Notes: a model not told the origin generated them from the sequence alone. 6,007 nt of DNA from an uncultured Collinsella sp. (GCA_958448375.1 CAUDDU010000067.1:1-6007); one strand, 5' to 3'. Positions 1 through 5,854 are shown, counted from the first letter of the stretch. Numbers and translations: made by a program.

Positions 1-527
1 TTGGCGGTCACGTCCTCGCCCGTGGTGCCATCGCCACGTGTGGCCGCGCGTACGAAGGTGCCGCTTTGGTAGGTAAGTGCCACGCCCAGGCCGTCGATCT
101 TAAGCTCGCAGGTATAGGTGACGCTGCCAGCACCGAGCGCATCCTCGGCGCGCTGGAGCCATGCGTCGAGTTCGTCCAGATCCATGGCATCGTCCATGGA
201 ATACATGCGCGCCATATGCGTGACCGGCGTAAACTGCTCGCTCACGTAGCCGCCCACGCGCTGGGTATAGCTGTCGGACGTCACCAGGTCGGGATAGGTC
301 GCCTCGATTTCCTGCAGCTCAACGAGCATTTTGTCAAAGGCGGCGTCCGTGATCTCAGGCGCATCGAGCATATAGTAGCGATAGGCGTGGTAATCGAGCT
401 CATGGCGCAGCTCGGCCGCGCGCGCTGCCGCCTGGGCACGGGCGTCGGTCGGTGCGGTGGCTTCCGCGGTCGTGGGCGTTTCGGTATCGATGTCCACGCC
501 GTCACCAAACAGGCTCGATTGCTCCAT
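1..527 (-). CDS. ligA: NAD+-dependent DNA ligase LigA, N-terminal part (cut by window edge)
   Basis: LigA seals 5'-phosphate/3'-OH nicks in duplex DNA during replication and repair, using NAD+ to adenylate its active-site lysine. The 175 complete codons visible here contain the family landmarks. Residues 44-72 resemble domain Ia, which binds the NMN half of NAD+ (YHAYRYYMLDAPEITD, then FDKML), and TQRVGG lies near 88-93. The adenylation motif KIDG has the nucleotidyl lysine at about residue 143, and ATRGDGTTGEDVT spans 162-174. The ATG at 527 is preceded by a good Shine-Dalgarno sequence AAGGAG (535-540) seven bases upstream. Residues 1-32 are an Ala/Thr/Asp-rich extension ahead of the conserved domain, about 28 residues longer than in E. 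coli LigA, where the lysine is K115. The extension begins MEQSSLFGD, which resembles a sliding-clamp-binding peptide. The rest of the adenylation, OB-fold, zinc, HhH and BRCT regions lies beyond position 1. Identity is near certain from the motifs. Confidence 0.95.
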   Translation of the reverse strand, partial: MEQSSLFGDGVDIDTETPTTAEATAPTDARAQAAARAAELRHELDYHAYRYYMLDAPEITDAAFDKMLVELQEIEATYPDLVTSDSYTQRVGGYVSEQFTPVTHMARMYSMDDAMDLDELDAWLQRAEDALGAGSVTYTCELKIDGLGVALTYQSGTFVRAATRGDGTTGEDVTA

Positions 528-635
528 AGCGGCACTCCTTCGCTCGATTTCAAACGGATACTAGAGTACCACCGGTCGCAATGGAGCCAAATCGCCCTTT
601 CCAACCGCACCGAATCGGCAGCCACCAGACTGGGG

Positions 636-664
636 TGGACAGTTAGTTCAGATACGTATAAATC
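636..664 (+). repeat. Left 29-bp inverted-repeat arm
   Basis: This arm begins TGGACAGTTAGTTCAG and ends CGTATAAATC. It is identical to the reverse complement of 810-838. Confidence 0.9.
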
Positions 665-809
665 CTAGAGCTGAATCAGGCACGAACACCCCTGTTTCAA
701 CTAATTTGGGCTCCTCGAGACCATGTAAACGTCCCGCTCTCCCTTCCAAACACCCATTCGAGCCCCATCCCAATCAAAAATTGCTCAAAACGCATCCCAA
801 GCTGCCCCA

Positions 810-838
810 GATTTATACGTATCTGAACTAACTGTCCA
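810..838 (-). repeat. Right 29-bp inverted-repeat arm
   Basis: On the plus strand this arm begins GATTTATACGTATCTG and ends AACTGTCCA. It pairs without mismatch to the arm at 636-664. Confidence 0.9.
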
Positions 839-909
839 GACCATTCCGAACCAGGCCTCTTGCCAGCCACAAGTGATCCGTTTTCCTCCGTCCCCAAGGG
901 ATCATCGCG

Positions 910-950
910 AAAAGAGGGGGCTGCCCCGCGTTGGCGGAACAGCCCCCTCT
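910..950 (-). terminator. Intrinsic terminator of the htrA-like gene
   Basis: Positions 913-923 (AGAGGGGGCTG) pair perfectly with 940-950 (CAGCCCCCTCT), giving an 11-bp GC-rich stem. Within the loop, CCGC (926-929) can pair with GCGG (934-937). In the minus-strand transcript the stem is followed by four U residues (910-913). It lies 27 bases beyond the stop codon of the protease gene, so it should end that transcript before ligA. The U tract is short, but the stem is strong. Confidence 0.85.
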
Positions 951-976
951 GGCATCGGTATGCGCGATACGGCTCG

Positions 977-2437
977 TTAGAAACCCTGACCGTAGCCTTG
1001 ACCCTGGCCCTGCTGGCCTAGCAGCTCCTCCAAGTACTGGCGCAGCTGCTCGTCGGTAATACCGCCGTTGCCGGTGTCGGTCGAACTGTCGTCCTGCTGC
1101 TGGTTCTGCAGCTCTTCATCGGAGCCCAGCTCAACGGTGACCTTCTTCTCTTCCTTGCCGCGCATGAGCGTGATCTCGACCTTCTCGCCCACCTCGTGGC
1201 TGCGCAGTGCGATGATCAGGCCATCGGCGCTCGTGATCTCGTCATCGCCCAGCTTGGTGATGACGTCGCCCTCCTGAATGCCGGCCTTGGCGGCAGGGCC
1301 GTCCTCAACGACGCTCGCCACGTACGCACCGCTATCGGTGCTCAGCTTGTTGGTGCGGGCGTTGAGCGCATTGACGCTCGAAAGCGTAGCGCCCATGTAC
1401 GGATGCACCGGCGTCTTGCCGTCGATGATCTGGTCGGCAATGTTCTTGGCGTAGTTAACGGGAATGGCAAAACCCACGCCCGAGCTGGAGCCCGAGTAGC
1501 TCTCGATGAGCGAGTTGATGCCCACCAGCTCACCGTTGTCGTTGACGAGCGCGCCGCCGGAGTTGCCCGGATTGATGGCGGCATCGGTCTGGATCATGTT
1601 GGCGTAGATGGTGTTGCCGCTGGTAGAGCTCATAGCCGTGGAGCGATACAGCGCCGAGACGATGCCCGTGGAGACAGACTGTTCGTTGCCGAACGGCGAG
1701 CCAATCGCCATGACCCACTCGCCCACGTTGAGCTTGGAGGAGTCACCAATCTCAATCGGCGTGAGCTTGGAGGCGTCAGCATCCTTGAGTTTGATGACGG
1801 CCAGGTCGCTCGAGGCATCGTTGCCCACGAACTCGGCCTCGTAGGTGGTGCCGTCGTCCATGGTAACCACGTACTGGTCGTAACCATCGACCACGTGGTT
1901 GTTGGTGAGGATGTGGCCCTCGGTATCGAGCACCACGCCCGAACCGACGCTGCCCGAGTTGTCCGACTCGTCGGCAGACTGCGAAAGCGAGCCATTCTGG
2001 CTGCCGCTCGAAGTGGCGGTGATGGAAACCACGGAGGGCAATGCCTTGGCAGAAACGGCCTCGGCCAGCGTAGTATCCTCGGAGTCAATGGTGATCTTTT
2101 GCGTCGACGAACCCGAAGCACCCGCCGTCACGGCGTTCTTGCCGCCGCCGATATCGAGCGTGCCACTCATGATAAGCGCAATGACCAGCAGAGCTCCGCA
2201 GGCACAACCGGCGAGCGCCGTAATAAAGATCGGCAGCTTTTTGGTCTTGGTCTTGACCACTGTGTGCTTGTTTACAACCTGCTGGCCGCCCAGCGGCTTG
2301 CCGGTCTGCGTGTCGTAGGCCTGCACGTAGGGAATGTTGTTGTCGGCAGGCGTCGATTCAACCTGTACGCGCGGTTGCTGCTGAGTCTCGCCGGCGTTGC
2401 CCGCATCCTGGGGACGCTGGGAATCGTACTCGCTCAT
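977..2437 (-). CDS. Membrane-anchored HtrA/DegP-like S1C serine protease with PDZ domain
   Basis: This is a trypsin-fold quality-control protease expected to degrade or refold damaged proteins outside the cytoplasmic membrane. The 486-residue protein has a Gln-rich cytoplasmic segment (1-67), one transmembrane helix (about 68-91), a Ser/Gly-rich linker, a protease domain (about 120-335), a PDZ domain (about 345-437) and an acidic, then Gln/Gly-rich tail ending GQGYGQGF. The catalytic triad is visible as H181 in TNNHVV, D211 in SSDLAVIKL and S293 in GNSGGAL. The PDZ domain includes GPAAKAGIQEGDVI (380-393). A start at 2476 is possible, but it adds 13 residues and overlaps a hairpin. The ATG at 2437 (MSEYDSQ) follows AAAGGAT and is preferred. 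The gene is monocistronic, with terminators on both sides. The layout, cytoplasmic N-terminus plus single anchor plus one PDZ, is the usual Gram-positive/actinobacterial form. Paralogues called htrA, htrB or degP cannot be told apart here, so no symbol is given. Confidence 0.95.
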   Translation of the reverse strand: MSEYDSQRPQDAGNAGETQQQPRVQVESTPADNNIPYVQAYDTQTGKPLGGQQVVNKHTVVKTKTKKLPIFITALAGCACGALLVIALIMSGTLDIGGGKNAVTAGASGSSTQKITIDSEDTTLAEAVSAKALPSVVSITATSSGSQNGSLSQSADESDNSGSVGSGVVLDTEGHILTNNHVVDGYDQYVVTMDDGTTYEAEFVGNDASSDLAVIKLKDADASKLTPIEIGDSSKLNVGEWVMAIGSPFGNEQSVSTGIVSALYRSTAMSSTSGNTIYANMIQTDAAINPGNSGGALVNDNGELVGINSLIESYSGSSSGVGFAIPVNYAKNIADQIIDGKTPVHPYMGATLSSVNALNARTNKLSTDSGAYVASVVEDGPAAKAGIQEGDVITKLGDDEITSADGLIIALRSHEVGEKVEITLMRGKEEKKVTVELGSDEELQNQQQDDSSTDTGNGGITDEQLRQYLEELLGQQGQGQGYGQGF

Positions 2438-2445
2438 AGCTGCGA

Positions 2446-2451
2446 TCCTTT
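2446..2451 (-). promoter_or_regulatory. Ribosome binding site that fixes the protease start
   Basis: The minus strand reads AAAGGA followed by eight bases (TCGCAGCT) and ATG at 2437. No comparable site precedes the upstream in-frame start at 2476, which sits in the loop of the hairpin at 2467-2490. Confidence 0.75.
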
Positions 2452-2466
2452 CGTCAAATAACCAAA

Positions 2467-2490
2467 GGCCCGCCAAACATGTGGCGGGCC
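2467..2490 (-). terminator. Terminator-like hairpin in the leader of the protease gene
   Basis: Positions 2467-2475 (GGCCCGCCA) and 2482-2490 (TGGCGGGCC) form a perfect 9-bp stem with a 6-base loop. On the minus strand it is followed by TTTGGTTATTT. It lies 29 bases before the protease ATG and about 15 bases before its ribosome binding site. The preceding gene already has a terminator at 2605-2642, so this hairpin is either a backup terminator or part of the protease mRNA leader. No strong promoter is visible between it and the start codon. Weak promoter-like pairs lie in 2491-2600, for example TTGGGG-17-AATGAT with its -10 at 2491-2496, which would start transcription inside the hairpin. Confidence 0.6.
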
Positions 2491-2604
2491 ATCATTGTTC
2501 ACGTTGAGTTGTACCCCAATATGCGGGTGCACGTGTATGAGAACGCAATCTTTTAGGAAGGCTTAAGTTCTGCTGCAAACTCGAAAGGAACCCGCACCTG
2601 CGGC

Positions 2605-2642
2605 AAAACCACCACAAAGGCGCCCTGTCCCCTTAGTAGTGG
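2605..2642 (-). terminator. Intrinsic terminator of the glnA-glnR-like operon
   Basis: In the minus-strand transcript, CCACUACUAAGG (2642-2631) pairs with CCUUUGUGGUGG (2620-2609). This gives a 12-position stem with one U-U mismatch and one G-U pair around a 10-base loop. Four U residues (2605-2608) follow directly. It begins 5 bases after the stop codon of the regulator gene, the expected place for an operon terminator. Confidence 0.75.
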
Positions 2643-2646
2643 AGAT

Positions 2647-3309
2647 CTAGTCCTTAAACAGATAGCCCACACCGCGGACGGTGGTGATGTGTGCCGCAAT
2701 CTGCGGGCCCACCTTGGAGCGGATGCGTCGAATGTGCACGTCGACGGTGCGCGTGCCGCCGCAGTACTCAAAGCCCCACACGCGGTGCAGCAACACCTCG
2801 CGGCTGTAGGCGCGGTTGGGGTGCGTCGCCAAAAAGCTCAGCAGCGAGTACTCCATCAGCGTCAGGTCGATGGGCTCATCGTCGAGTGTCACCTGGTAGG
2901 TGGCCAGGTTAATCTCGAGGTTATCGATGTTGAGCACATCGTCGGCGGCGACGGTCTCCTCCTCGCCCATCAGGCGCTGCGCGCGAGCCTTGAGCTCGTT
3001 GGGCGTCGCCGTGGGGCATACAAAGTCGGCATGCGCGTGATTGGGCAGACGCAGGGTGCCGAGCGCCTCGTCGTCGACGATCACCAGCATGGGGACGCCG
3101 CCACGATCGTCAAGCCACTTGGCAATCTGATCGATGCGGTCGCTGCGGATACCATCGGAATCGAGGATCAGCAGGTCAAAGTCGTGCGCCGCGGTCGGCG
3201 AATCGGGAGTAGCCAGGCTCACCTCGACACCCAGGGTGGTCGTCAAGCTGCGGGCAAACTCGTGGAAGCGCGTCGTGCGCGCCATGAACAGGGCACTCTT
3301 TTCGGACAT
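2647..3309 (-). CDS. GlnR-like orphan OmpR-family transcriptional regulator
   Basis: The 220-residue protein has a degenerate receiver domain (about 1-115) and a typical OmpR/PhoB winged-helix DNA-binding domain (about 126-219). In the latter, LTLMEYSLLSFLATHPNRAY (149-168), the recognition region with GGTRTVDVHIRRIRSK (184-199) and the wing TTVRGVGYLF (209-218) are clear. The GGTRTVDVH stretch and adjacent residues closely resemble actinobacterial GlnR, the global nitrogen regulator. The receiver lacks the N-terminal acidic pair, and the usual lysine before the conserved proline is Cys98 (DFVCP). An Asp at the phospho-acceptor position (D50, LILDSD) remains. This resembles GlnR, an orphan regulator thought to act without a kinase. 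No histidine kinase gene is nearby. The gene lies 50 bp downstream of the glutamine synthetase homologue with no terminator between them, so they are probably co-transcribed. The ATG at 3309 has GGAGG five bases upstream and avoids the overlap created by the ATG at 3393. Confidence 0.85.
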   Translation of the reverse strand: MSEKSALFMARTTRFHEFARSLTTTLGVEVSLATPDSPTAAHDFDLLILDSDGIRSDRIDQIAKWLDDRGGVPMLVIVDDEALGTLRLPNHAHADFVCPTATPNELKARAQRLMGEEETVAADDVLNIDNLEINLATYQVTLDDEPIDLTLMEYSLLSFLATHPNRAYSREVLLHRVWGFEYCGGTRTVDVHIRRIRSKVGPQIAAHITTVRGVGYLFKD

Positions 3310-3314
3310 ATCGG

Positions 3315-3319
3315 CCTCC
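3315..3319 (-). promoter_or_regulatory. Ribosome binding site that fixes the GlnR-like start
   Basis: The minus strand reads TTGGAGGCCGATATG, with GGAGG five bases before the ATG at 3309. It sets the start 28 codons inside the longest frame, so the gene begins in the 50-bp gap after the synthetase stop rather than overlapping it. Confidence 0.8.
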
Positions 3320-3359
3320 AAGGAAATGAGCTCAATCGTACTGGAACAAGCCAGCGCGA

Positions 3360-4697
3360 TTAGGAGTTCGCCAGGTAGTGCTTGATCTCCCACTCGGTGA
3401 TCGTAGACTCAAACTTATGCCACTCGTCGCGCTTCTTTTTGAGGAAGAAGCTGTGGATGTGCTCGCCGAGGGCATCCTTCATAAACTGCGAGTCCTCAAA
3501 CACGTCGAGCGCCTCTTTGAGCGAACGCGGCAGCGGCGTGTAGCCGGCCTCGACCATCTGACGGTCGGTAAGCTTGAGCGTCTCAGCCGTTGCCTCGGGC
3601 GGGAGCTCCAGCTTGCGCTCGATGCCGTCCAGACCAGCCGCCAGCGTGACGGCGTTGACCAGGTACGGGTTGGCCATGGGGTCGGGGCTGCGAAGCTCGA
3701 TGCGCGTAGACAGCTGCTTGCCGGGCTTGTAGACCGGAATGCGGACCATGCTCGCGCGGTTGCGCAGGCCCCACGTGGCGTACTGCGGCACGGATTCGCC
3801 GCCCGTGGTGATGCGCTTGTACGAGTTGACCGTGGGGTTGGTGATGGCGCTGATCTCGCGCGCGTGCGCCAGGATGCCGGCCATGTAGTGCTTGGCGATA
3901 TCGGAGAGATGGTACTTCTCGTCGTCCTCTCCCCAAAAGACGTTGTTGCCGTCGTGGTCGAACAGCGACTGGCACAGGAACATGGCGCTGCCGTCCTCGC
4001 CTGCCAACGGCTTGGGCATAAAGGATGCGTGGCAACCGCTCTCGTAGGCCTGCTGCTTAATGATGAGTTTGGCCGTGGTGATGGCGTCGGACATGCTCAG
4101 GGCCTCGGCGTGGCGCAGGCTCATGCCGTGCTGCGAGCGGCCGGCGGCGTGGAAGGTGTACTCCACGGGCACGGACATCTTCTCGAGCGTGAGGACCGTG
4201 TTGCGGCGCAGGTCGCGAGCGGCATCGCTCACCGAAAGATCGAAGTAGCCCACGTTGTCAAGCGGCTCGGGGGTGTGCTCGTCGGGGAAGTAGTAATACT
4301 CCAGCTCGGCGCCCACGTTGAGCAGATAGCCGGCCTTCTCGGCCTTGCGGAACATGCGGCGCAGGGCATCGCGTGGGTCGCCGGCGAAGGGCTTGCGGTC
4401 GGGAGTGCATACGTCGCAGAACACGCGGGCGACGCCGTTGTGGCTCGGGCGCCACGGCAGAATCTGGAAGGTCGAAGCATCGGGGAATGCGAGCATGTCG
4501 GCTTCCTCGGGCGTAGCAAAGCCCTCGATGGCCGAGCCGTCAAAGCCAATACCCTCCTCAAAAGCGACCTCGAGGTCCTCGGGGCTAATGGCAAAGTTCT
4601 TGAGGCGGCCGAGAATGTCGACAAACCACAGACGCACAAAGCGGATGTCACGCTGCTCTACGGAGCGAAGTACGTAATCGATGTTCTGCTGGTTCAT
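3360..4697 (-). CDS. Type I glutamine synthetase homologue (GlnA2-like) with altered active site
   Basis: Canonical family members make glutamine from glutamate, ammonia and ATP as cytoplasmic dodecamers; some actinobacterial GlnA2-type members instead glutamylate polyamines. The 445-residue length fits the short GSI-alpha form, and no adenylylation motif (NLYDLP) is present. Family signatures include GFDGSAIEGF (51-60), AELEYYYF (130-137), GYFDL (150-154), FMPKP (226-230), NPTVNSYKR (287-295), RNRASMVRIP (312-321) and RIELRSPDPMANPYL (332-346). The N-terminal 80 residues resemble actinobacterial GlnA2. Relative to Salmonella GS numbering, metal ligands E129, E131 and E357 are kept (E131, E133, E334). 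E212, E220 and H269 are replaced by A184, G191 and F240, and N264 by D235. Arginines matching R321, R339, R344 and R359 remain (R295, R314, R319, R336). The frame is intact, so this is not a decayed gene. The ATG has GGGGAG four bases upstream. Family assignment is secure, but glutamine synthetase activity is doubtful. Confidence 0.9.
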   Translation of the reverse strand: MNQQNIDYVLRSVEQRDIRFVRLWFVDILGRLKNFAISPEDLEVAFEEGIGFDGSAIEGFATPEEADMLAFPDASTFQILPWRPSHNGVARVFCDVCTPDRKPFAGDPRDALRRMFRKAEKAGYLLNVGAELEYYYFPDEHTPEPLDNVGYFDLSVSDAARDLRRNTVLTLEKMSVPVEYTFHAAGRSQHGMSLRHAEALSMSDAITTAKLIIKQQAYESGCHASFMPKPLAGEDGSAMFLCQSLFDHDGNNVFWGEDDEKYHLSDIAKHYMAGILAHAREISAITNPTVNSYKRITTGGESVPQYATWGLRNRASMVRIPVYKPGKQLSTRIELRSPDPMANPYLVNAVTLAAGLDGIERKLELPPEATAETLKLTDRQMVEAGYTPLPRSLKEALDVFEDSQFMKDALGEHIHSFFLKKKRDEWHKFESTITEWEIKHYLANS

Positions 4698-4736
4698 GTC
4701 GCTCCCCTTTCTTTCGGGCGGGTTTCGACTGGTCTA

Positions 4737-4757
4737 TATCGCAGATACTATCGCAGA
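4737..4757. repeat. 9-bp direct repeat in the synthetase promoter region
   Basis: TATCGCAGA occurs at 4737-4745 and 4749-4757, a 12-bp period. The copies overlap the likely -10 region on the minus strand: TAGTAT at 4745-4750 or TATAGA at 4733-4738. This could be a protein binding site or chance. No good -35 hexamer is visible for either -10 candidate, which would fit an activator-dependent promoter. Confidence 0.4.
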
Positions 4758-4762
4758 AAAAT

Positions 4763-4778
4763 GTTTCCGCAGGGTTAA
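4763..4778 (-). promoter_or_regulatory. GlnR-box-like operator upstream of the synthetase homologue
   Basis: The minus strand reads TTAAC, six bases (CCTGCG), then GAAAC. The published actinobacterial GlnR site is built from gTnAc-n6-GaAAc units; this matches all constrained positions except the first G. It lies 66 bp upstream of the synthetase start and just upstream of the candidate -10 sequences, where an OmpR-type activator or repressor would bind. The operon it would control encodes a GlnR-like protein, so autoregulation is plausible. Only one such unit is seen, whereas strong GlnR targets usually have two. Confidence 0.55.
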
Positions 4779-4794
4779 AGCGTATCAAGCGCTC

Positions 4795-4826
4795 AAAAAA
4801 CGTGCGCGAACAGGCAGTTGCGAACG
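4795..4826 (-). terminator. Intrinsic terminator of the LacI-family gene
   Basis: In the minus-strand transcript, CGUUCGCAAC (4826-4817) pairs with GUUCGCGCACG (4811-4801), with one U-C mismatch and one bulged C, around the loop UGCCU. Six U residues (4795-4800) follow directly. The hairpin begins five bases after the stop codon of the repressor gene. It separates that gene from the synthetase operon. Confidence 0.7.
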
Positions 4827-4831
4827 AGCGG

Positions 4832-5854
4832 CTAGCGCGAGGTTGATGCGCGGTGTTCGATGTGGCCGGGGATCTCAATGCGTTTGGGCGCCAGCTTTGC
4901 GGCCTCGCCCACGGTGGTGGTAACGACGTCGATGCGCTCGGAAAGGCGCTCGACTACGCGCTCGGCAATGGTGAGGGTGTCCTGCGCGGCCGTGGTGACG
5001 CCGCCAAAGAGCACATGGTTCCAGGGGTAGTCGTCAAACGTCGCGATCTTGAGCCCCGCCGGCAGCGAGGGACCAAGCTGCGCCAGCGCCTCGGTCAGAC
5101 GCAGGAAAACCAGGCCGTTGACGGCGATAAGGCCGAGCCTTTTGCCCGCGTAGTCGCGGATGGTCTTGTCCAAACGGCCAACGCCCGTGGCGCCACCGTC
5201 GGCCAGGGTGACGACCTCGCCCGCAAGGCCGCGGCGCGAAAGCTCGTCGGCAAAGGCCTCGGCGCGCTCTCGACGCACGGGGCTATCGTCGCTTGCCTCG
5301 GTGAGCAGGCACAGACGCTCGCTGCCCGCAGCTGCCAAGGCGTCTACCAAGCCGGCGACCAGCTCACGGTTGTTAGATGTCACCAGGTCAATACCGCCGT
5401 CGGCAACGTCGCGGTCGAGCAGTACGACGGGCAGACGTCCCGCTGCCGCGGCGATCGCCTCGTCATTGCCTCCGCAGGTGTTGACGACCAGGCCGTCCAC
5501 GCCGGCATCGATAAGTCTGGTGAGCGACTCCGCTTCCTTAGCGGGGTCGTTGCCGCTAATGGCCGTCATGAGCGAGCAGCCGCGCGCCGCGGCGCTGGCG
5601 GAAAGGCCCTCGAGCATGGCGCTCGAGAACGGGTTGGCGATGTCAGCCAGAATCACACCGATGAGGTTCGTACGCGAGCTGCGCAGATTGCGCGCGGCGG
5701 CACGTGGGCGATAGCCGGTGCGCTCGATAACTGCCGCGATGCGAGCACGGGTCTCCTCGGTCATTTGCCCGGGGCGGTTGTTGAGATAGCGCGAGACCGT
5801 GGCCGGGCTCACGCCCGCCTCGGCGGCAATGTCCTTGATTCTCATCTGCGCCAT
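4832..5854 (-). CDS. LacI-family transcriptional regulator, KdgR-like
   Basis: The 340-residue protein has an N-terminal helix-turn-helix (IKDIAAEAGVSPATVSRYLNN, about 6-26) and a hinge region (about 49-60, AARNL with Leu58, which in this family intercalates at a central CG of the operator). A periplasmic-binding-protein-like sensor domain runs from RTNLIGVILADIANPFSS (61-78) to the end. YLNNRPGQMTEETR, ADIANPFSS, DGLVVNT (120-126) and FDDYPW (273-278) resemble KdgR-type repressors of 2-keto-3-deoxygluconate/pectin-sugar genes. Ligand assignment by similarity is weak in this family, so the sugar remains unproven. The ATG at 5854 follows a modest GGGGTG; an in-frame ATG at 5845 lacks a ribosome binding site. 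The region upstream holds two LacI-type operators next to a rightward promoter, so the repressor probably controls a divergent gene or operon beyond 6007 and perhaps itself. The gene ends in its own terminator and is probably monocistronic. Confidence 0.93.
   Translation of the reverse strand: MAQMRIKDIAAEAGVSPATVSRYLNNRPGQMTEETRARIAAVIERTGYRPRAAARNLRSSRTNLIGVILADIANPFSSAMLEGLSASAAARGCSLMTAISGNDPAKEAESLTRLIDAGVDGLVVNTCGGNDEAIAAAAGRLPVVLLDRDVADGGIDLVTSNNRELVAGLVDALAAAGSERLCLLTEASDDSPVRRERAEAFADELSRRGLAGEVVTLADGGATGVGRLDKTIRDYAGKRLGLIAVNGLVFLRLTEALAQLGPSLPAGLKIATFDDYPWNHVLFGGVTTAAQDTLTIAERVVERLSERIDVVTTTVGEAAKLAPKRIEIPGHIEHRASTSR

Larger units (their letters stand above)
636..838. repeat. 203-bp element bounded by perfect 29-bp inverted repeats (MITE-like)
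   Basis: The arms at 636-664 and 810-838 are exact reverse complements over 29 bases, separated by a 145-bp spacer. The match stops at both outer and inner edges: 635/839 and 665/809 do not pair. The arms are AT-rich compared with the surrounding DNA and contain the palindrome ATACGTAT (652-659 in the left arm). No convincing gene lies inside. The spacer has minor internal symmetry, such as GGGCTC at 708-713 with GAGCCC at 760-765, and CATCCCA appears twice (766-772, 793-799). CCAGAC occurs at 625-630 and again at 836-841, but the second copy overlaps the right arm, so it is not a clean target duplication. Size, long perfect termini, lack of coding capacity and intergenic position fit a non-autonomous transposable element or a dispersed palindromic repeat. 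A structured RNA is an alternative. Copy number elsewhere in the genome is unknown. Confidence 0.7.

Noticed and set aside
281..625. A 114-codon minus-strand frame overlapping the ligA start
   Set aside because: It is in a different frame from ligA, has low-complexity Arg/Pro/Thr content typical of shifted GC-rich coding sequence, and lacks any family feature.
66..668. A 200-codon plus-strand frame opposite ligA
   Set aside because: The minus strand here encodes unmistakable LigA motifs. The frame also runs through the left inverted-repeat arm, which supplies its last residues, and it shows no domain.
697..897. A 66-codon minus-strand frame overlapping the inverted-repeat element
   Set aside because: It would start at a TTG without a ribosome binding site, directly after the protease terminator, and half of it is repeat DNA. 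If the element is found in many copies, this frame is worth rechecking for conservation.
2591..2604. Short palindrome CCGCACCTGCGG as a terminator
   Set aside because: The stem is only four to five pairs with a two- to four-base loop and no U tract. The stronger hairpin at 2605-2642 next to the stop codon explains termination better.
3360..4697. The altered synthetase residues as sequencing error or pseudogene decay
   Set aside because: All substitutions are in frame and the reading frame is uninterrupted over 445 codons. Surrounding signatures are intact, so random decay or a local frameshift does not explain them.
3378..4778. A 466-codon open frame on the plus strand across the synthetase gene
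   Set aside because: It lies entirely opposite a clearly conserved gene, has no recognisable domain or ribosome binding site, and is the kind of antisense frame that high third-position GC produces. The same applies to plus-strand frames at 1196-2461, 2689-3363 and 4853-5887.
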